Positions 8,528 to 17,299 are shown, numbered from the stretch's first letter. The stretch is DNA of 64,000 nt from Acidomonas methanolica (GCF_004346035.1 NZ_SLZN01000004.1:152754-216753), one strand, 5' to 3'. A program made the numbers and translations. The notes: generated from the sequence alone by a model not told the origin.

Positions 8528-9979
8528 ATGACGGGTGATGAAGCATTGGCGGGTTTTTTTTCGTCGGTCGGGTCCGATTTTCTGCCGTTCGACACGGCCG
8601 ACGGCGCTCTGGCGCGGATTTCGGTGCTGTATGACGAGGGCGTGACGCGGCTGCGCCGTGCCTTCGCCGCGCGCGAGGCGGCGACGTCCTGTTATCCCTA
8701 TCTCGCCTTCCCCTTGTCCCGCGCCGCCATTCCCGCGGGCGTTCGCCCGCCCTTCGACAATATTCTCGAACCGGGTTTCTACGGCACGACGCTGACGCGG
8801 CCGGTGCTGTTCGCCGAATATTGGCGCGAGCAGATCGGCGCGCTGCTGCGGGATTACCGCTGCCCGGTCTATGTCGGGCTGTCCCGCCGTCCGATGCCGC
8901 TCTCCTATGTGATGGAGGACGCGGTGGCGGGGCTGACGGAGCGCGACATGCATCTGTTGCAGGATCGTTTCGCCCTGCCGGACCTGCATGCGACGGACGA
9001 TACGATCGCGAATTGCGAGATCATTCCCGGCGCCGACCGGCCGCGCCCGCTGGCGCTCTTCACGGCCGAGCGGACGGATTATTCGCTGGCGCGGCTGCAT
9101 CATTACACCGGCACGGCACCGCGCCATTTCCAGCGTTTCATCCTGCTGACGAACTATCAGCGCTATGTCGACGGCTTTCGCGACCATGCGCGCGCGCAGG
9201 TGGACGCGGCGACGGAGTACGACAGTTTCGTCGAGCCGGGCGATGTCATCTATCGCGCGGGGAGCACGCCGGAAGAGCCGATGGCGGGCCTGCCGCAGAT
9301 GCCCGCCTATCATCTCTGCCGCCCGGACGGGGATGGCATCACGCTGGTGAATATCGGCGTCGGCCCCTCCAACGCCAAGACGATTACCGATCATCTGGCC
9401 GTGCTGCGCCCGCATTGCTGGCTGATGGTGGGGCATTGCGCCGGGCTCCGCCGATCCCAGCTCCTGGGCGACTATGTGCTGGCGCATGGCTATGTGCGCG
9501 ACGATCACGTGCTGGACGACGATCTGCCGCCCTGGGTGCCCGTGCCGCCGATCGCCGAGGTCCAGGTGGCGTTGCAGGAGGCGATGCTGCGCGTGACGGG
9601 GCTGGAGGCGGGGGACATCAAGACCCGGCTGCGGACCGGCACGGTGATGACCACGGACAACCGGAACTGGGAGTTGCGGCTCCAGGCGCTGTTCACCCAG
9701 ATCAACATGAGCCGCTCCATCGCGGTGGACATGGAATCCGCCACCATCGCGGCGAACGGCTTCCGCTTCCGCGTGCCGTACGGGACGCTGCTCTGCGTCT
9801 CCGACAAGCCGCTGCATGGCGAACTCAAGCTGCGGGGTATGGCGAACGCCTTCTATCGCGAGCGGGTGAGCCAGCATCTGATGGTCGGCATCGAGACCAT
9901 GCGGCTTCTGCGCGAGCGGGGGATGCGGAATCTGCACTCCCGCAAGCTGCGCGGATTCGACGAGCCGCCCTTCCGCTGA
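8528..9979 (+). CDS. amn: AMP nucleosidase
   Basis: Cleaves the N-glycosidic bond of AMP to adenine and ribose 5-phosphate, controlling the adenylate pool and feeding purine salvage. 483 residues, typical of bacterial Amn. The N-terminal regulatory domain is followed by the phosphorylase-like domain with VNIGVGPSNAKTITDHLAVL, MVGHCAGLRRSQ, GYVRDDHVLDDDLPPWVPVPPIAEVQ, TTDNRNWEL, VDMESATIAANG and LCVSDKPLHGELKL. I chose ATG 8528, preceded by a GGAGGGATGG-like site; an upstream in-frame ATG at 8435 adds a non-conserved 31-residue tail. Monocistronic, facing a cytochrome operon tail to tail. Confidence 0.9.
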   Translation: MTGDEALAGFFSSVGSDFLPFDTADGALARISVLYDEGVTRLRRAFAAREAATSCYPYLAFPLSRAAIPAGVRPPFDNILEPGFYGTTLTRPVLFAEYWREQIGALLRDYRCPVYVGLSRRPMPLSYVMEDAVAGLTERDMHLLQDRFALPDLHATDDTIANCEIIPGADRPRPLALFTAERTDYSLARLHHYTGTAPRHFQRFILLTNYQRYVDGFRDHARAQVDAATEYDSFVEPGDVIYRAGSTPEEPMAGLPQMPAYHLCRPDGDGITLVNIGVGPSNAKTITDHLAVLRPHCWLMVGHCAGLRRSQLLGDYVLAHGYVRDDHVLDDDLPPWVPVPPIAEVQVALQEAMLRVTGLEAGDIKTRLRTGTVMTTDNRNWELRLQALFTQINMSRSIAVDMESATIAANGFRFRVPYGTLLCVSDKPLHGELKLRGMANAFYRERVSQHLMVGIETMRLLRERGMRNLHSRKLRGFDEPPFR

Positions 9980-9983
9980 GGGG

Positions 9984-10382
9984 TCAGCGGAAAATGAACG
10001 TTCCTCTGACGGGCGGATGGTGGGCGACGTGGCAGGCGGTGCAGTCCTTCACCGGGCCCGATTTCCGTCCGTTGCGCGCCATCCGCAGGTGACAGCCCTC
10101 GCAGAACTCATGGAACAGCCGCTGCGTGTCGGCGGAGGTGGCGGGGGTGAGCAGGTGGCAGGCCACGCATTCCTTCGACGGGCCGGATTGCAGCAGCGGA
10201 TCGTTCACGTCGTGATGGCAGGTCATGCAGGGGAATTGCCCGTGCACGGCGTGCGGAAAACTCAGCGGCTCGCCGCGGTGGCGCGTATCGTGCCGGAAAT
10301 GGGCCACGCCCGCGCCGAGCGCGAGCAGCGCGCATGATCCGGCCAGAAGGGGCGGCAGGAGATGGCGCCGATGCGGGGTCAT
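9984..10382 (-). CDS. Membrane-anchored tetraheme cytochrome c (c3/c7-like)
   Basis: 132 residues. An uncleaved or lipobox-free hydrophobic N-terminus (about residues 8-28) anchors a periplasmic domain with exactly four c-type heme motifs: CMTCH at 52, CVACH at 72, CEGCH at 94 and CTACH at 114, plus extra histidines (HHDV, HVAHH, FPHAVHGQF) that could be distal ligands. Such proteins carry electrons between a membrane quinol oxidase and a periplasmic acceptor. Its ATG overlaps the stop of the cytochrome b-like gene by 4 bp, so the two are a translational unit. Maturation would need Ccm, not seen in this window. Confidence 0.85.
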   Translation of the reverse strand: MTPHRRHLLPPLLAGSCALLALGAGVAHFRHDTRHRGEPLSFPHAVHGQFPCMTCHHDVNDPLLQSGPSKECVACHLLTPATSADTQRLFHEFCEGCHLRMARNGRKSGPVKDCTACHVAHHPPVRGTFIFR

Positions 10383-11092
10383 CGAAGGGTCCGCAAGATG
10401 AGGGGCAGGCCAGCGGCCAGGCAGAGGAGCGCGAAGCCCAGCACCAGTCGCGCGGGCAGGGCGGCGGCGACCCGGCGGCGCTTTTGCCCCCTTTTGCGGC
10501 CCGTCGCCGCGAAGATCCTCATCCGGCGGAGGCTGGGCGCGAGCAGGGCCAGACCCGCGCCGCTCCAGATCAGGGCCTGCGCGACGGCGCTGGTCGCGTG
10601 GTCGCGGGACAGCACGATATGGACGGCTGCGAGCAGCACCGCCGCCGCTGCGATTCCGCGATGCAGCAGGTCGAAATGCCGCGCATCCGCGTAGAGGCGT
10701 TTGATGACGCTCAGCGAGGCGCTTGTGCCGAAACAGAGCAGCAGCGCGAGCCCCGCGCCCAGACCGGCGAGCATCGGCCAGGGCGCGGCCGGTGTGAGAT
10801 AGACGAAGGTGACCCTGCCGAGGCTCAGAAACAGCGCGGCATGGAGCAGCAGCAGTCCGAGCAGCAGAATCGCGAGCAGGCGGTGCAGGTTGAGGAAGAA
10901 CTTGCCGTCCCATAACGGCCGCGCGGCGGGGCGCGCGGAGAGCAGGCTCATCGCGCAGAGCAGGAAGAAGGCGTCATATCCCGCTACGAAGCTCCCGGCG
11001 AGGCGAATATCGCCCGGCGGGTCGTAAACGCCATACCAGAGGGCCGTGACGAGCCCGAGCAACACGACGCCATAGGAGACGAAAAGCGTCAC
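10379..11092 (-). CDS. Multi-pass cytochrome b / ferric-reductase-like membrane protein
   Basis: 237 residues with about six hydrophobic helices. Histidines lie inside or at helix ends (NLHRLLAILLLGLLLLHAALF, ADARHFDLLHRGIAAAAVLLAAVHIVLSRDH), as in di-heme cytochrome b561 or ferric-reductase-like domains. I chose the GTG at 11092 because AAGGG lies 6 nt upstream; a longer frame from 11155 lacks a good site. Coupled by ATGA overlap to the tetraheme cytochrome c. Inference: it takes electrons from quinol or a soluble donor and hands them to the tetraheme protein. The exact family is not certain. Confidence 0.75.
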   Translation of the reverse strand: MTLFVSYGVVLLGLVTALWYGVYDPPGDIRLAGSFVAGYDAFFLLCAMSLLSARPAARPLWDGKFFLNLHRLLAILLLGLLLLHAALFLSLGRVTFVYLTPAAPWPMLAGLGAGLALLLCFGTSASLSVIKRLYADARHFDLLHRGIAAAAVLLAAVHIVLSRDHATSAVAQALIWSGAGLALLAPSLRRMRIFAATGRKRGQKRRRVAAALPARLVLGFALLCLAAGLPLILRTLR

Positions 11093-11401
11093 GCGATGCC
11101 CTTCATGTCGTTGCCGAAGGAGACGTCTTCCTGCGCCGGGGAAAAAGAAGCGCAAGGACCGCCGCTTTTTCCGCGGTCCGTTATGATCCGCTGCCTTGCT
11201 TCAGATTCATCGTGCCCTCCCGAGGCTTCCAGATCGAATACATTTCGATATCGTATCACTCTGTCCGCTCCCGCTCAATCGGAGGCCGTTGACGCGCCGC
11301 GCCCGCGCGCCCACTCTCCGGCGGAATTTTTCGCGGAGAGTCCCGTCATGCCCCGGCCCGTTTCCGCATGGCGTGTCGCTCCGTTCTTGCAGGAGGAAGC
11401 G
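11093..11401. promoter_or_regulatory. Divergent promoter region of the cytochrome pair and the methyltransferase
   Basis: No gene recognised. It contains the dyad ATCGAA-N5-TTCGAT (11233-11249) running into CGATATCG, in an AT-richer stretch, and ends in a strong AGGAGG site at 11391-11396 that serves the short reading frame starting at 11402. Confidence 0.4.
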
Positions 11402-11461
11402 ATGGGGCTGATGGGTCCGGCGGAAGGGCAGGTCGAACAGCTTATGGCGGCAATGGCATGA
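11402..11461 (+). CDS. Putative 19-residue leader peptide coupled to the methyltransferase
   Basis: A 20-codon frame encoding MGLMGPAEGQVEQLMAAMA follows a near-ideal GCAGGAGGA site by 5 nt. Its TGA overlaps the ATG of the methyltransferase (ATGA). The methyltransferase start has no convincing site of its own, so ribosomes are probably delivered by this short frame. No amino-acid run suggesting attenuation is present. It may be purely a coupling device. Confidence 0.4.
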   Translation: MGLMGPAEGQVEQLMAAMA

Positions 11462-12294
11462 CGCTCGATCCGCCGCCGAGTTTTTCAGCCTGGCATGTTG
11501 CACGCCATCGTGCGCGGCACCAGCACCACGAGGGCGGCCGGATTTTCGCCGATCCGCTGGCCTCGATCCTGCCCGGCCTGTCGCAGGACGCACTCCTTGC
11601 CGATCCGGACAGGCCATGGGAGGCGCGCTCGCGCCGCTTCATCGCCGCGCGCAGCCGCATTGCCGAGGACCGTCTGGCGCGCGCCGTGCAGGGGGGTACG
11701 CGGCAATTGGTGGTGCTGGGGGCGGGGCTGGAAACGATCGGGTTGCGCCATCCCCATGCCGGGGAGGGGCTGCGCATTTTCGAGGTCGATCGCCCCGAGA
11801 TGCTGGCATGGAAGCGCGCGCGCGTCGCGCAGGCCGGGCTGGCTATTCCGGAGGGCGTGCGCCTCGTGCCGTGCGACCTGGAGCGGGACGGCCTCCTGCC
11901 GCGTCTTCAGGAGGCGGGGTTCGATCCGTTCCGCCCGGTGTTCTTCTTCTGCCTCGGGCTGCTGCCGTATCTGACATGGGAGATGAACGACGCGTTGCTG
12001 CGGTTCATCTCATCCCTGCCGCGCGGCGAGGTCGTCTACGATTATTACGAGCCTGCCGAGATGCTCTCGGGGGAGGAGCGCGCCTATGCCGAGAACCGGA
12101 CGAAAGCTCTGGCGGAGCACGGCGAGACCTGGCGGACGGATTTCTCGCCGCGCGCGATGGAAGATCTGCTGGAACTCACCAATTTCCGCTGGTTCGAGGA
12201 TCTCGGCGCGGCGGAGATCGCCGCATTGTTCGGCCCGGCCGAGGGCGCGCCGGGTGCCGATTCGGGCGGGCATGTCGTGCATGCCCGGGCCTGA
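11458..12294 (+). CDS. Class I SAM-dependent methyltransferase, PPM1/LCMT-like
   Basis: 278 residues. The S-adenosylmethionine-binding motif is VVLGAGLETIGLRH near residue 83; IFEVDRPEMLAWKRARV carries the acidic residue at the end of strand 2; FFFCLGLLPYLTWEMNDALL matches the motif-IV region of the leucine carboxyl methyltransferase-like family, many members of which act on polyketides or unknown small molecules. Its ATG sits in an ATGA overlap with an upstream short frame. It is convergent with the AarF gene, 21 bp apart. Substrate unknown. Confidence 0.78.
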   Translation: MTLDPPPSFSAWHVARHRARHQHHEGGRIFADPLASILPGLSQDALLADPDRPWEARSRRFIAARSRIAEDRLARAVQGGTRQLVVLGAGLETIGLRHPHAGEGLRIFEVDRPEMLAWKRARVAQAGLAIPEGVRLVPCDLERDGLLPRLQEAGFDPFRPVFFFCLGLLPYLTWEMNDALLRFISSLPRGEVVYDYYEPAEMLSGEERAYAENRTKALAEHGETWRTDFSPRAMEDLLELTNFRWFEDLGAAEIAALFGPAEGAPGADSGGHVVHARA

Positions 12295-12315
12295 GGCGCG
12301 GGGCGCAGGAGAGAG

Positions 12316-13731
12316 TCAGAGACCGTTCAGCGGCGGCGGCACGCGGGCTTCGGCCAGCGCCGCCGCCTGACGCGCCGCGAGCGCCGTTTCGTCGAAACCG
12401 GCGATGATGTCCTGGAACATGCGGTGCCAGTTCAGCCGCGCGCCCAGCCGGAGGAACACGCTGCCCAGCCCGATGGCGGAGCGGTCCACCAGCACGAACT
12501 CGCGCGACGGCGTCACCCCGCCGGTGCGCTTGATGCCCTCATAGACCTTGCTCAGCAGGTCTCGCCCTTCATTGGGGTTGTCGCTGTTCTGGATCGGCCT
12601 TTCACGGTCGTCCATCAGCGGCCCGTAGAGGAAGGCCGCCCACTCGTTGAGAATGGCGGCGGTCTCGCGGTTGATGCCCTTGAAGCCCCAGAGCGCGTAG
12701 GCGTGGAAGGCGCGATCCTCGTCGCGTTCGGTGAGGGCGGTGAAGAGTTCGATGATCCCCTTGACGAAGGATGCGGGGAAAACCCGGATCGCGCCGAAAT
12801 CGAGCAGGTTGAGGCCGAAATCGTCGCGGATGGTGAAATTGCCCATATGCGGGTCGCCATGGATCACCCCGTAGCGATAGACCGGCACATACCACGCCCG
12901 GAACAGCGCGCGGGCGATGGCGTTGCGCTCCTCCTGCGTGGGGTCGGCGTCCAGCACCGCCTGCAACCCGCGCCCGCTGACCCAGTCCATGGTGAGCAGG
13001 CGCCGGGTGGTCAGCGTCTCGACTGGCTCGGGAACGGAAATCTCCTCGTCGTCCTTCAGCATGAGGGTGTAAAGGCGCAGATGGGAGGCTTCGCGCTCGT
13101 AATCCAGCTCCTCGCGCAGGCGGGAGGTAAGCTCGGCGACCACGTCCTCCTGTCTGACGGCGGGCGCGAATTGCTGGAACAGCCCGATGGCGACGCGGAA
13201 CTGCCGTAAATCGGCCTCCACGGCTGAATTCATGTCGGGATATTGCAGCTTGCAGGCCACGTCCCGCCCGTCGGCCGTGATCGCGCGATGCACCTGCCCG
13301 AGCGAGGCGGCGGCGACGGCCTCACGGCTGAAGGCGCGGAAATTCTTCTCCCAGCCTGCGCCGAGTTCCGCCATCATGCGCCGCCGCACGAAGCTCCAGC
13401 CCATGGGCGGGGCATTGGCCTGAAGCTGGGCCAGTTCGCGGGCGTAATCGTCCGGCAGCGCGCCGGGGATGGTGGACAGGAGCTGGGCGGCCTTCATCAG
13501 CGGCCCCTTGAGGCCGCCGAGCGCCGCCGTCAGATCGCCCGCATGGCCGGCGGCGCTGGGCTTGAGGCCCAGCCGGCTGCCCGCGAAGCGCGCCGCCATG
13601 CCGCCGACCGCGCCCGACGTCCGGGCCATGCGGCGCAACTCGCCGAGGAAGCCCGTCCTGTCCATGTCCCGCGCGCGCCGGACGTCGCGATCGTCCCTGC
13701 TCTCCCCGGTCTCTTCAGGATCGGTCGTCAT
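12316..13731 (-). CDS. ABC1/AarF (UbiB/ADCK-like) atypical kinase
   Basis: 471 residues. The ADCK hallmark KGPLMKAAQLLST (KxGQ-like motif) lies near residue 75, the Ala-rich nucleotide loop in AAASLGQVHRA, VACKLQYPD with the invariant Lys, EELDYEREA, then catalytic HGDPHMGNF and metal-binding LLDFGAIR. Members support ubiquinone biosynthesis or membrane lipid handling through an unorthodox ATPase. It lacks C-terminal membrane helices, unlike UbiB itself. Start ATG at 13731 overlaps the stop of the peptidase gene (ATGA), so the two are one operon. Confidence 0.88.
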   Translation of the reverse strand: MTTDPEETGESRDDRDVRRARDMDRTGFLGELRRMARTSGAVGGMAARFAGSRLGLKPSAAGHAGDLTAALGGLKGPLMKAAQLLSTIPGALPDDYARELAQLQANAPPMGWSFVRRRMMAELGAGWEKNFRAFSREAVAAASLGQVHRAITADGRDVACKLQYPDMNSAVEADLRQFRVAIGLFQQFAPAVRQEDVVAELTSRLREELDYEREASHLRLYTLMLKDDEEISVPEPVETLTTRRLLTMDWVSGRGLQAVLDADPTQEERNAIARALFRAWYVPVYRYGVIHGDPHMGNFTIRDDFGLNLLDFGAIRVFPASFVKGIIELFTALTERDEDRAFHAYALWGFKGINRETAAILNEWAAFLYGPLMDDRERPIQNSDNPNEGRDLLSKVYEGIKRTGGVTPSREFVLVDRSAIGLGSVFLRLGARLNWHRMFQDIIAGFDETALAARQAAALAEARVPPPLNGL

Positions 13732-15554
13732 GCCCGTTCCGCCTCGCTGTCCGCCGCGGCCAGTTCGTCGATCAGCCCGGCGATCACATCCAGCCCCCGG
13801 CGCCAGAAGGCGGGATCTCCCGCGTCGAGCCCGAAGGGGGCGAGCAACTCCCGATGACGGAGCGTGCCGCCCGCCTCCAGCATCGCGAGATAGGTGTCCG
13901 CGAAGCCCGGCAATCCGTCCTGATAGACGCCGTACAGCGCGTTCACCAGGCAATCGCCGAACGCATAGGCGTAGACGTAGAACGGCGAATGCACGAAATG
14001 CGGGACATAGGACCAGTAGAGATCGTAATCCGGCGTGAAATGGAAGGCGGGGCCGAGGCTGTGCGCCTGCACCTCGCGCCACAGCGCGCCGATGCGTTCG
14101 GCGGGCAGTTCGCCGCCGCGCCGCTCGTCATGCAGCTTCGTCTCGAACTGGTAGAAGGCGATCTGGCGCGCCACGGTGTTCAGCATGTCCTCGACCTTCG
14201 CCGCCAGCATGAAGCGCCGGGCGGCGGGATCGGTCTCCGCTTTCAGCAGGGACTGGAAGGTCAGCATCTCGCCGAAGACGGAGGCGGTTTCCGCCAGAGT
14301 CAGGGGTGTGGCGGACTGGAGATAGCCCTGCTTCGCCGCCAGAAGCTGATGGGCGCCATGGCCGAGTTCGTGGGCCAGCGTCATCACGTCGCGCGTGCGG
14401 CCATGATAGTTCATCAGCACGTAAGGATGGGCGGAGGGCACCACCGGGTGCGCGAAGGCGCCGGAGGACTTGCCCGGCACGGGGGCGGCGTCGATCCACG
14501 GATTGTCCATGAACCGCCCGACCAGCTCGCCGAGGCGCGGATCGAAGTCCCGATACGCCTTGCGCACGATGATGGTGGCGTCCGCCCATGAAATCCGCCG
14601 GTCGCTCGCGCCGGGGAGCGGGGCGTTGCGGTCCCAGTGTTCGAGCCTGTCCAGCCCCAGCCAGCGCGCCTTCATGCTGTAGTAACGATGGGAAAGGCGC
14701 GGATAGTCCGCGTCCACGGCGGCGACCAGCGCGTCCACCACCTCGTCCTCGACCATGTTGGCGCGATTGCGCGACGAGCAGGGGCGCGCATAGCCGCGCA
14801 GCGTGTCGCCGATCGCCTTGTCCTTGGCGAGGACGTTGGTGATCATCGTCAGCAGGCGGTTGTTCTCGCCCAGGACGCGGCTGATCTCCCCCGCCGCTGC
14901 GGCGCGTTTCGTGCGATCCGCGTCCGCGAGCTGGTTGAACGCCTCGCCCAGCGGCTTTTCCGCCCCGTCGAGCGTCACGGTCAGCGCCGCCATCGTCTCG
15001 TCGAAGAGCCGGTTCCACGCGGCGCGCCCGGTGACGGATTTCTCCATCAGCACCTGCTCCACCTCGTCGGAAAGCTGATAGGGGCGGAACACCCGGAGGT
15101 CGCGCAGATAGGGCCGCCATTTCGCCAGGGCCGGATCGGCGGTGAGCGCCGCCATCGGGGCGTCTTCGATGCGGTTCAGCTCCAGCGTGAAGAACAGCAG
15201 ATGCGCGGCGAGTCCGGTCAGCGTCTCGCGCGTGTTCTGGGCGAAACGCTGGCTGGCCGGATCGGTCGTCTGCGCAGCGAAGGCAAGCTGGGCGTAGGAG
15301 CCGAGGCGGCCCATCGTCTCCTCGATGGACTCATACATGTCCAGCGCCTGCGCGAGGTCGCCGGCCGAGGCCGTGGCCAGCCGTCCTTTCCAGCGCGTGG
15401 CGAAGGCCTTGGCGGCGTCTTCCGTCCGCGCGATGTCGGCGGCGATCGCCGGATCGTCCGGCCCCGCATAGAGATCGCCGAGATCCCAGCGGGGCGGAGC
15501 GCCCGGGCCGGGGGGAGAAGATGTCTCGGTAGGGGAAAGCATGCGCATCGTCAT
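13728..15554 (-). CDS. pepF: M3 family oligoendopeptidase F
   Basis: Cytoplasmic zinc metallopeptidase degrading peptides of about 7-17 residues. 608 residues, normal for PepF. The M3 zinc motif is seen as LAHELGHGAHQLL near residue 390, with the downstream Glu in LAETASVFGEMLTF, and HFTPDYDLYWSYVPHFVHSPFYVYAYAFGD near the C-terminus. N-terminal PPRWDLGDLYAGPDDP is the usual PepF opening. Possible starts are the ATG at 15554 and ATGs shortly after. It leads a two-gene unit with the AarF-like kinase. Confidence 0.92.
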   Translation of the reverse strand: MTMRMLSPTETSSPPGPGAPPRWDLGDLYAGPDDPAIAADIARTEDAAKAFATRWKGRLATASAGDLAQALDMYESIEETMGRLGSYAQLAFAAQTTDPASQRFAQNTRETLTGLAAHLLFFTLELNRIEDAPMAALTADPALAKWRPYLRDLRVFRPYQLSDEVEQVLMEKSVTGRAAWNRLFDETMAALTVTLDGAEKPLGEAFNQLADADRTKRAAAAGEISRVLGENNRLLTMITNVLAKDKAIGDTLRGYARPCSSRNRANMVEDEVVDALVAAVDADYPRLSHRYYSMKARWLGLDRLEHWDRNAPLPGASDRRISWADATIIVRKAYRDFDPRLGELVGRFMDNPWIDAAPVPGKSSGAFAHPVVPSAHPYVLMNYHGRTRDVMTLAHELGHGAHQLLAAKQGYLQSATPLTLAETASVFGEMLTFQSLLKAETDPAARRFMLAAKVEDMLNTVARQIAFYQFETKLHDERRGGELPAERIGALWREVQAHSLGPAFHFTPDYDLYWSYVPHFVHSPFYVYAYAFGDCLVNALYGVYQDGLPGFADTYLAMLEAGGTLRHRELLAPFGLDAGDPAFWRRGLDVIAGLIDELAAADSEAERA

Positions 15555-15629
15555 GGAAGCGAGACTAGACCGCTCCCGGCTGAGTTCAAACCCCGCCCTG
15601 AGCCCGGTCGAAGCCCGGGTGTGATTCGC

Positions 15630-16574
15630 TCAGGTATTTTTCGGGTCGATGGAGTGGAACCCGTAGGTTTCATATTGCGTGGCGATTTTTCCGTCCGCGA
15701 CGTTCACGACCATGAAGCCTTCCGGTGCGCCGAGCCGCGTGCCGTGCCACCAGTTGCCGCAGACCGCGCCGCCGGTAATGTAGGGGACGCCGTGCCAGTC
15801 CACCCGTTCCAGCACATGGGTATGGCCTTGCAGCACGGCGATGACGTTGACGGTGTCGAAGAGCGGCAGCACCTCCCAGGCATTGACGACGGAGAGGGCG
15901 CCGGGATGGGGCGGCGGCTCCTTCGGCGGGGGAAGATAGGCCGAGACCGCCGTCACCAGCGGGATATGCGTGACGACGATGACCGGCATGCCGGATGGCA
16001 GCGCCGCCAGATCGCGCCGGAGCCAGTCGAGCTGGGCGGCGTCGATGCGGCCCTCATAGAGCCGCTGGGCCGTGATGCCGATGGAATCCAGCACCACGAC
16101 ATGCACGCCCTTGTGGTCGAAGCTGTAATAGAGGCGGCCGAACTGGTCCTCGAAATATTTCTTGCCGTACATCGGATCGGTCGGCGCGACTCCGCTTTTC
16201 GTGTAGACGCCGAAGCAGTCGTGATTGCCGATCGTGTGATGCACGGGGAGGCTCAGGTCGTCGGCGGTGCGGCGGTAGAGATCCATCAGGGCGTTGGCGC
16301 GCCCGGCATTGACGCCGAGCGCGTCGAAGACATGGTCGCCGCCCTGTATCGCGAAATCCGCGTTGATTCGCCGCGCGCGCGCGAAGGCCATGTGGCAGCC
16401 CTTCGCCGCGTCGAGTTCCGGCTGGATATGGGTGTCGGTGATGAAGAGGAAGGTGAAGGGCTCATGAGCGAGCAGGGGAGGCCGCGCGGGAACGTCCGCC
16501 CGGGCGGCCCCGTTCGCGGCGAGCAGCGTCGCGCCGCCGAGCGAGAGGAAGTGGCGTCTCCTGAGCACTGTCAT
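15630..16574 (-). CDS. Exported calcineurin-like metallophosphoesterase
   Basis: 314 residues with an N-terminal RRRHFLSLGGATLL signal that looks like a Tat signal (twin Arg then FLSL), cut near ARA. All five metallophosphoesterase blocks are visible: DTHIQ, GGDHVFD, GNHDCFG, VTHIPLV and GHTHVLE. Export as a folded metalloenzyme would fit Tat. It probably hydrolyses a periplasmic phosphoester or phosphodiester. It stands alone, 55 bp from the pepF start region on the same strand, with opposite orientation to the NuoB-like gene upstream. Confidence 0.87.
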   Translation of the reverse strand: MTVLRRRHFLSLGGATLLAANGAARADVPARPPLLAHEPFTFLFITDTHIQPELDAAKGCHMAFARARRINADFAIQGGDHVFDALGVNAGRANALMDLYRRTADDLSLPVHHTIGNHDCFGVYTKSGVAPTDPMYGKKYFEDQFGRLYYSFDHKGVHVVVLDSIGITAQRLYEGRIDAAQLDWLRRDLAALPSGMPVIVVTHIPLVTAVSAYLPPPKEPPPHPGALSVVNAWEVLPLFDTVNVIAVLQGHTHVLERVDWHGVPYITGGAVCGNWWHGTRLGAPEGFMVVNVADGKIATQYETYGFHSIDPKNT

Positions 16575-16701
16575 GGCGGGGCTCCGGTTCTGTGGGAAGG
16601 CCGGGAAACTGAGCCCTCATCCGCCGCGCGCGATCAAGATTTCCTGTGGTCGGTCACAAAACTTTAAAGGAATCGTGGGAGCGCCGGACATCGAACCGCA
16701 A

Positions 16702-16742
16702 CTCGGAGCCCGACTGTCGCGCGGCCTGGGTCTGGCTCCGAG
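16702..16742. promoter_or_regulatory. 9-bp inverted repeat upstream of the NuoB-like gene
   Basis: CTCGGAGCC (16702-16710) and GGCTCCGAG (16734-16742) form an exact 9-bp stem around a 23-nt loop. It lies between the divergent metallophosphoesterase and NuoB-like genes and just before an AT-rich TATATAAG that could be a -10. It has no T-run. It may be an operator or an RNA element. Confidence 0.4.
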
Positions 16743-16804
16743 CCGCGTCATGTATATAAGTCACCTTTCCGCCTCTGGAGCCGTTTCCACAAGGAGGGCC
16801 GACA

Positions 16805-17299
16805 GTGTCGATTCTGCGCCTGCTGCTGGACGCCGCCGTCTGGAGTCCGCGCCGGCAGGACACGGGCCGGCAGAACAAGGGGCGCTCTCGGGGCCTCTCG
16901 CTTTTCGTTCTCCAGGCCGGCGGGTGTGACGGGTGCGCCTCGGAGTTCGATACGCTACGGTATGGGGTCTTCGGCGGCGAGGGCGACGCGATCCGCTTCG
17001 TCGATACGCCTTGCGATGCCGACCTTCTGCTTGTGACGGGATGCCTGACACGGCCGATGGTCGCCTGGGTTCATGAGATCTGGCAGGCGATGCCGAACCC
17101 GAAGGGGCTCGCTCTCGTCGGGGCCTGCGCGCTCGGGGAATGGCCGTTCCTTTCCGACTACGCCGTGAACGGCGGTTCGGCCGAGGATGCGTTCGACGGG
17201 ATGATCCGATGCGATATGAGCCTGCGCGGCTGCCCACCCGCGCCGGAGGAGATTCTGCACGCGCTTCGCCGTCTCGCCGCGGGGCAGGTCGTGTCGTGA
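16805..17299 (+). CDS. Orphan NuoB / [NiFe]-hydrogenase small-subunit-like Fe-S protein
   Basis: 164 residues in the complex I 20-kDa/hydrogenase small-subunit fold. Cysteines suited to one [4Fe-4S] cluster: C41-x2-C44 in AGGCDGCASE, C108 in VGACALGEW and C143 in GCPPAPEEILHAL; C80 in TGCLTRPM is extra. The Cx2C spacing matches group-4 hydrogenase/Mbh/HycG proteins more than NuoB, which has adjacent cysteines. GTG start supported by AAGGAGGG 6 nt upstream. No hydrogenase large subunit, NuoC/D or membrane partner is adjacent; the next genes are rplU-rpmA. Function is therefore unclear. Confidence 0.8.
   Translation: MSILRLLLDAAVWSPRRQDTGRQNKGRSRGLSLFVLQAGGCDGCASEFDTLRYGVFGGEGDAIRFVDTPCDADLLLVTGCLTRPMVAWVHEIWQAMPNPKGLALVGACALGEWPFLSDYAVNGGSAEDAFDGMIRCDMSLRGCPPAPEEILHALRRLAAGQVVS

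Noticed and set aside
11096..11461. 121-codon frame before the methyltransferase
   Set aside because: Only the last 20 codons follow a ribosome site; the rest has no coding character and crosses the promoter region.
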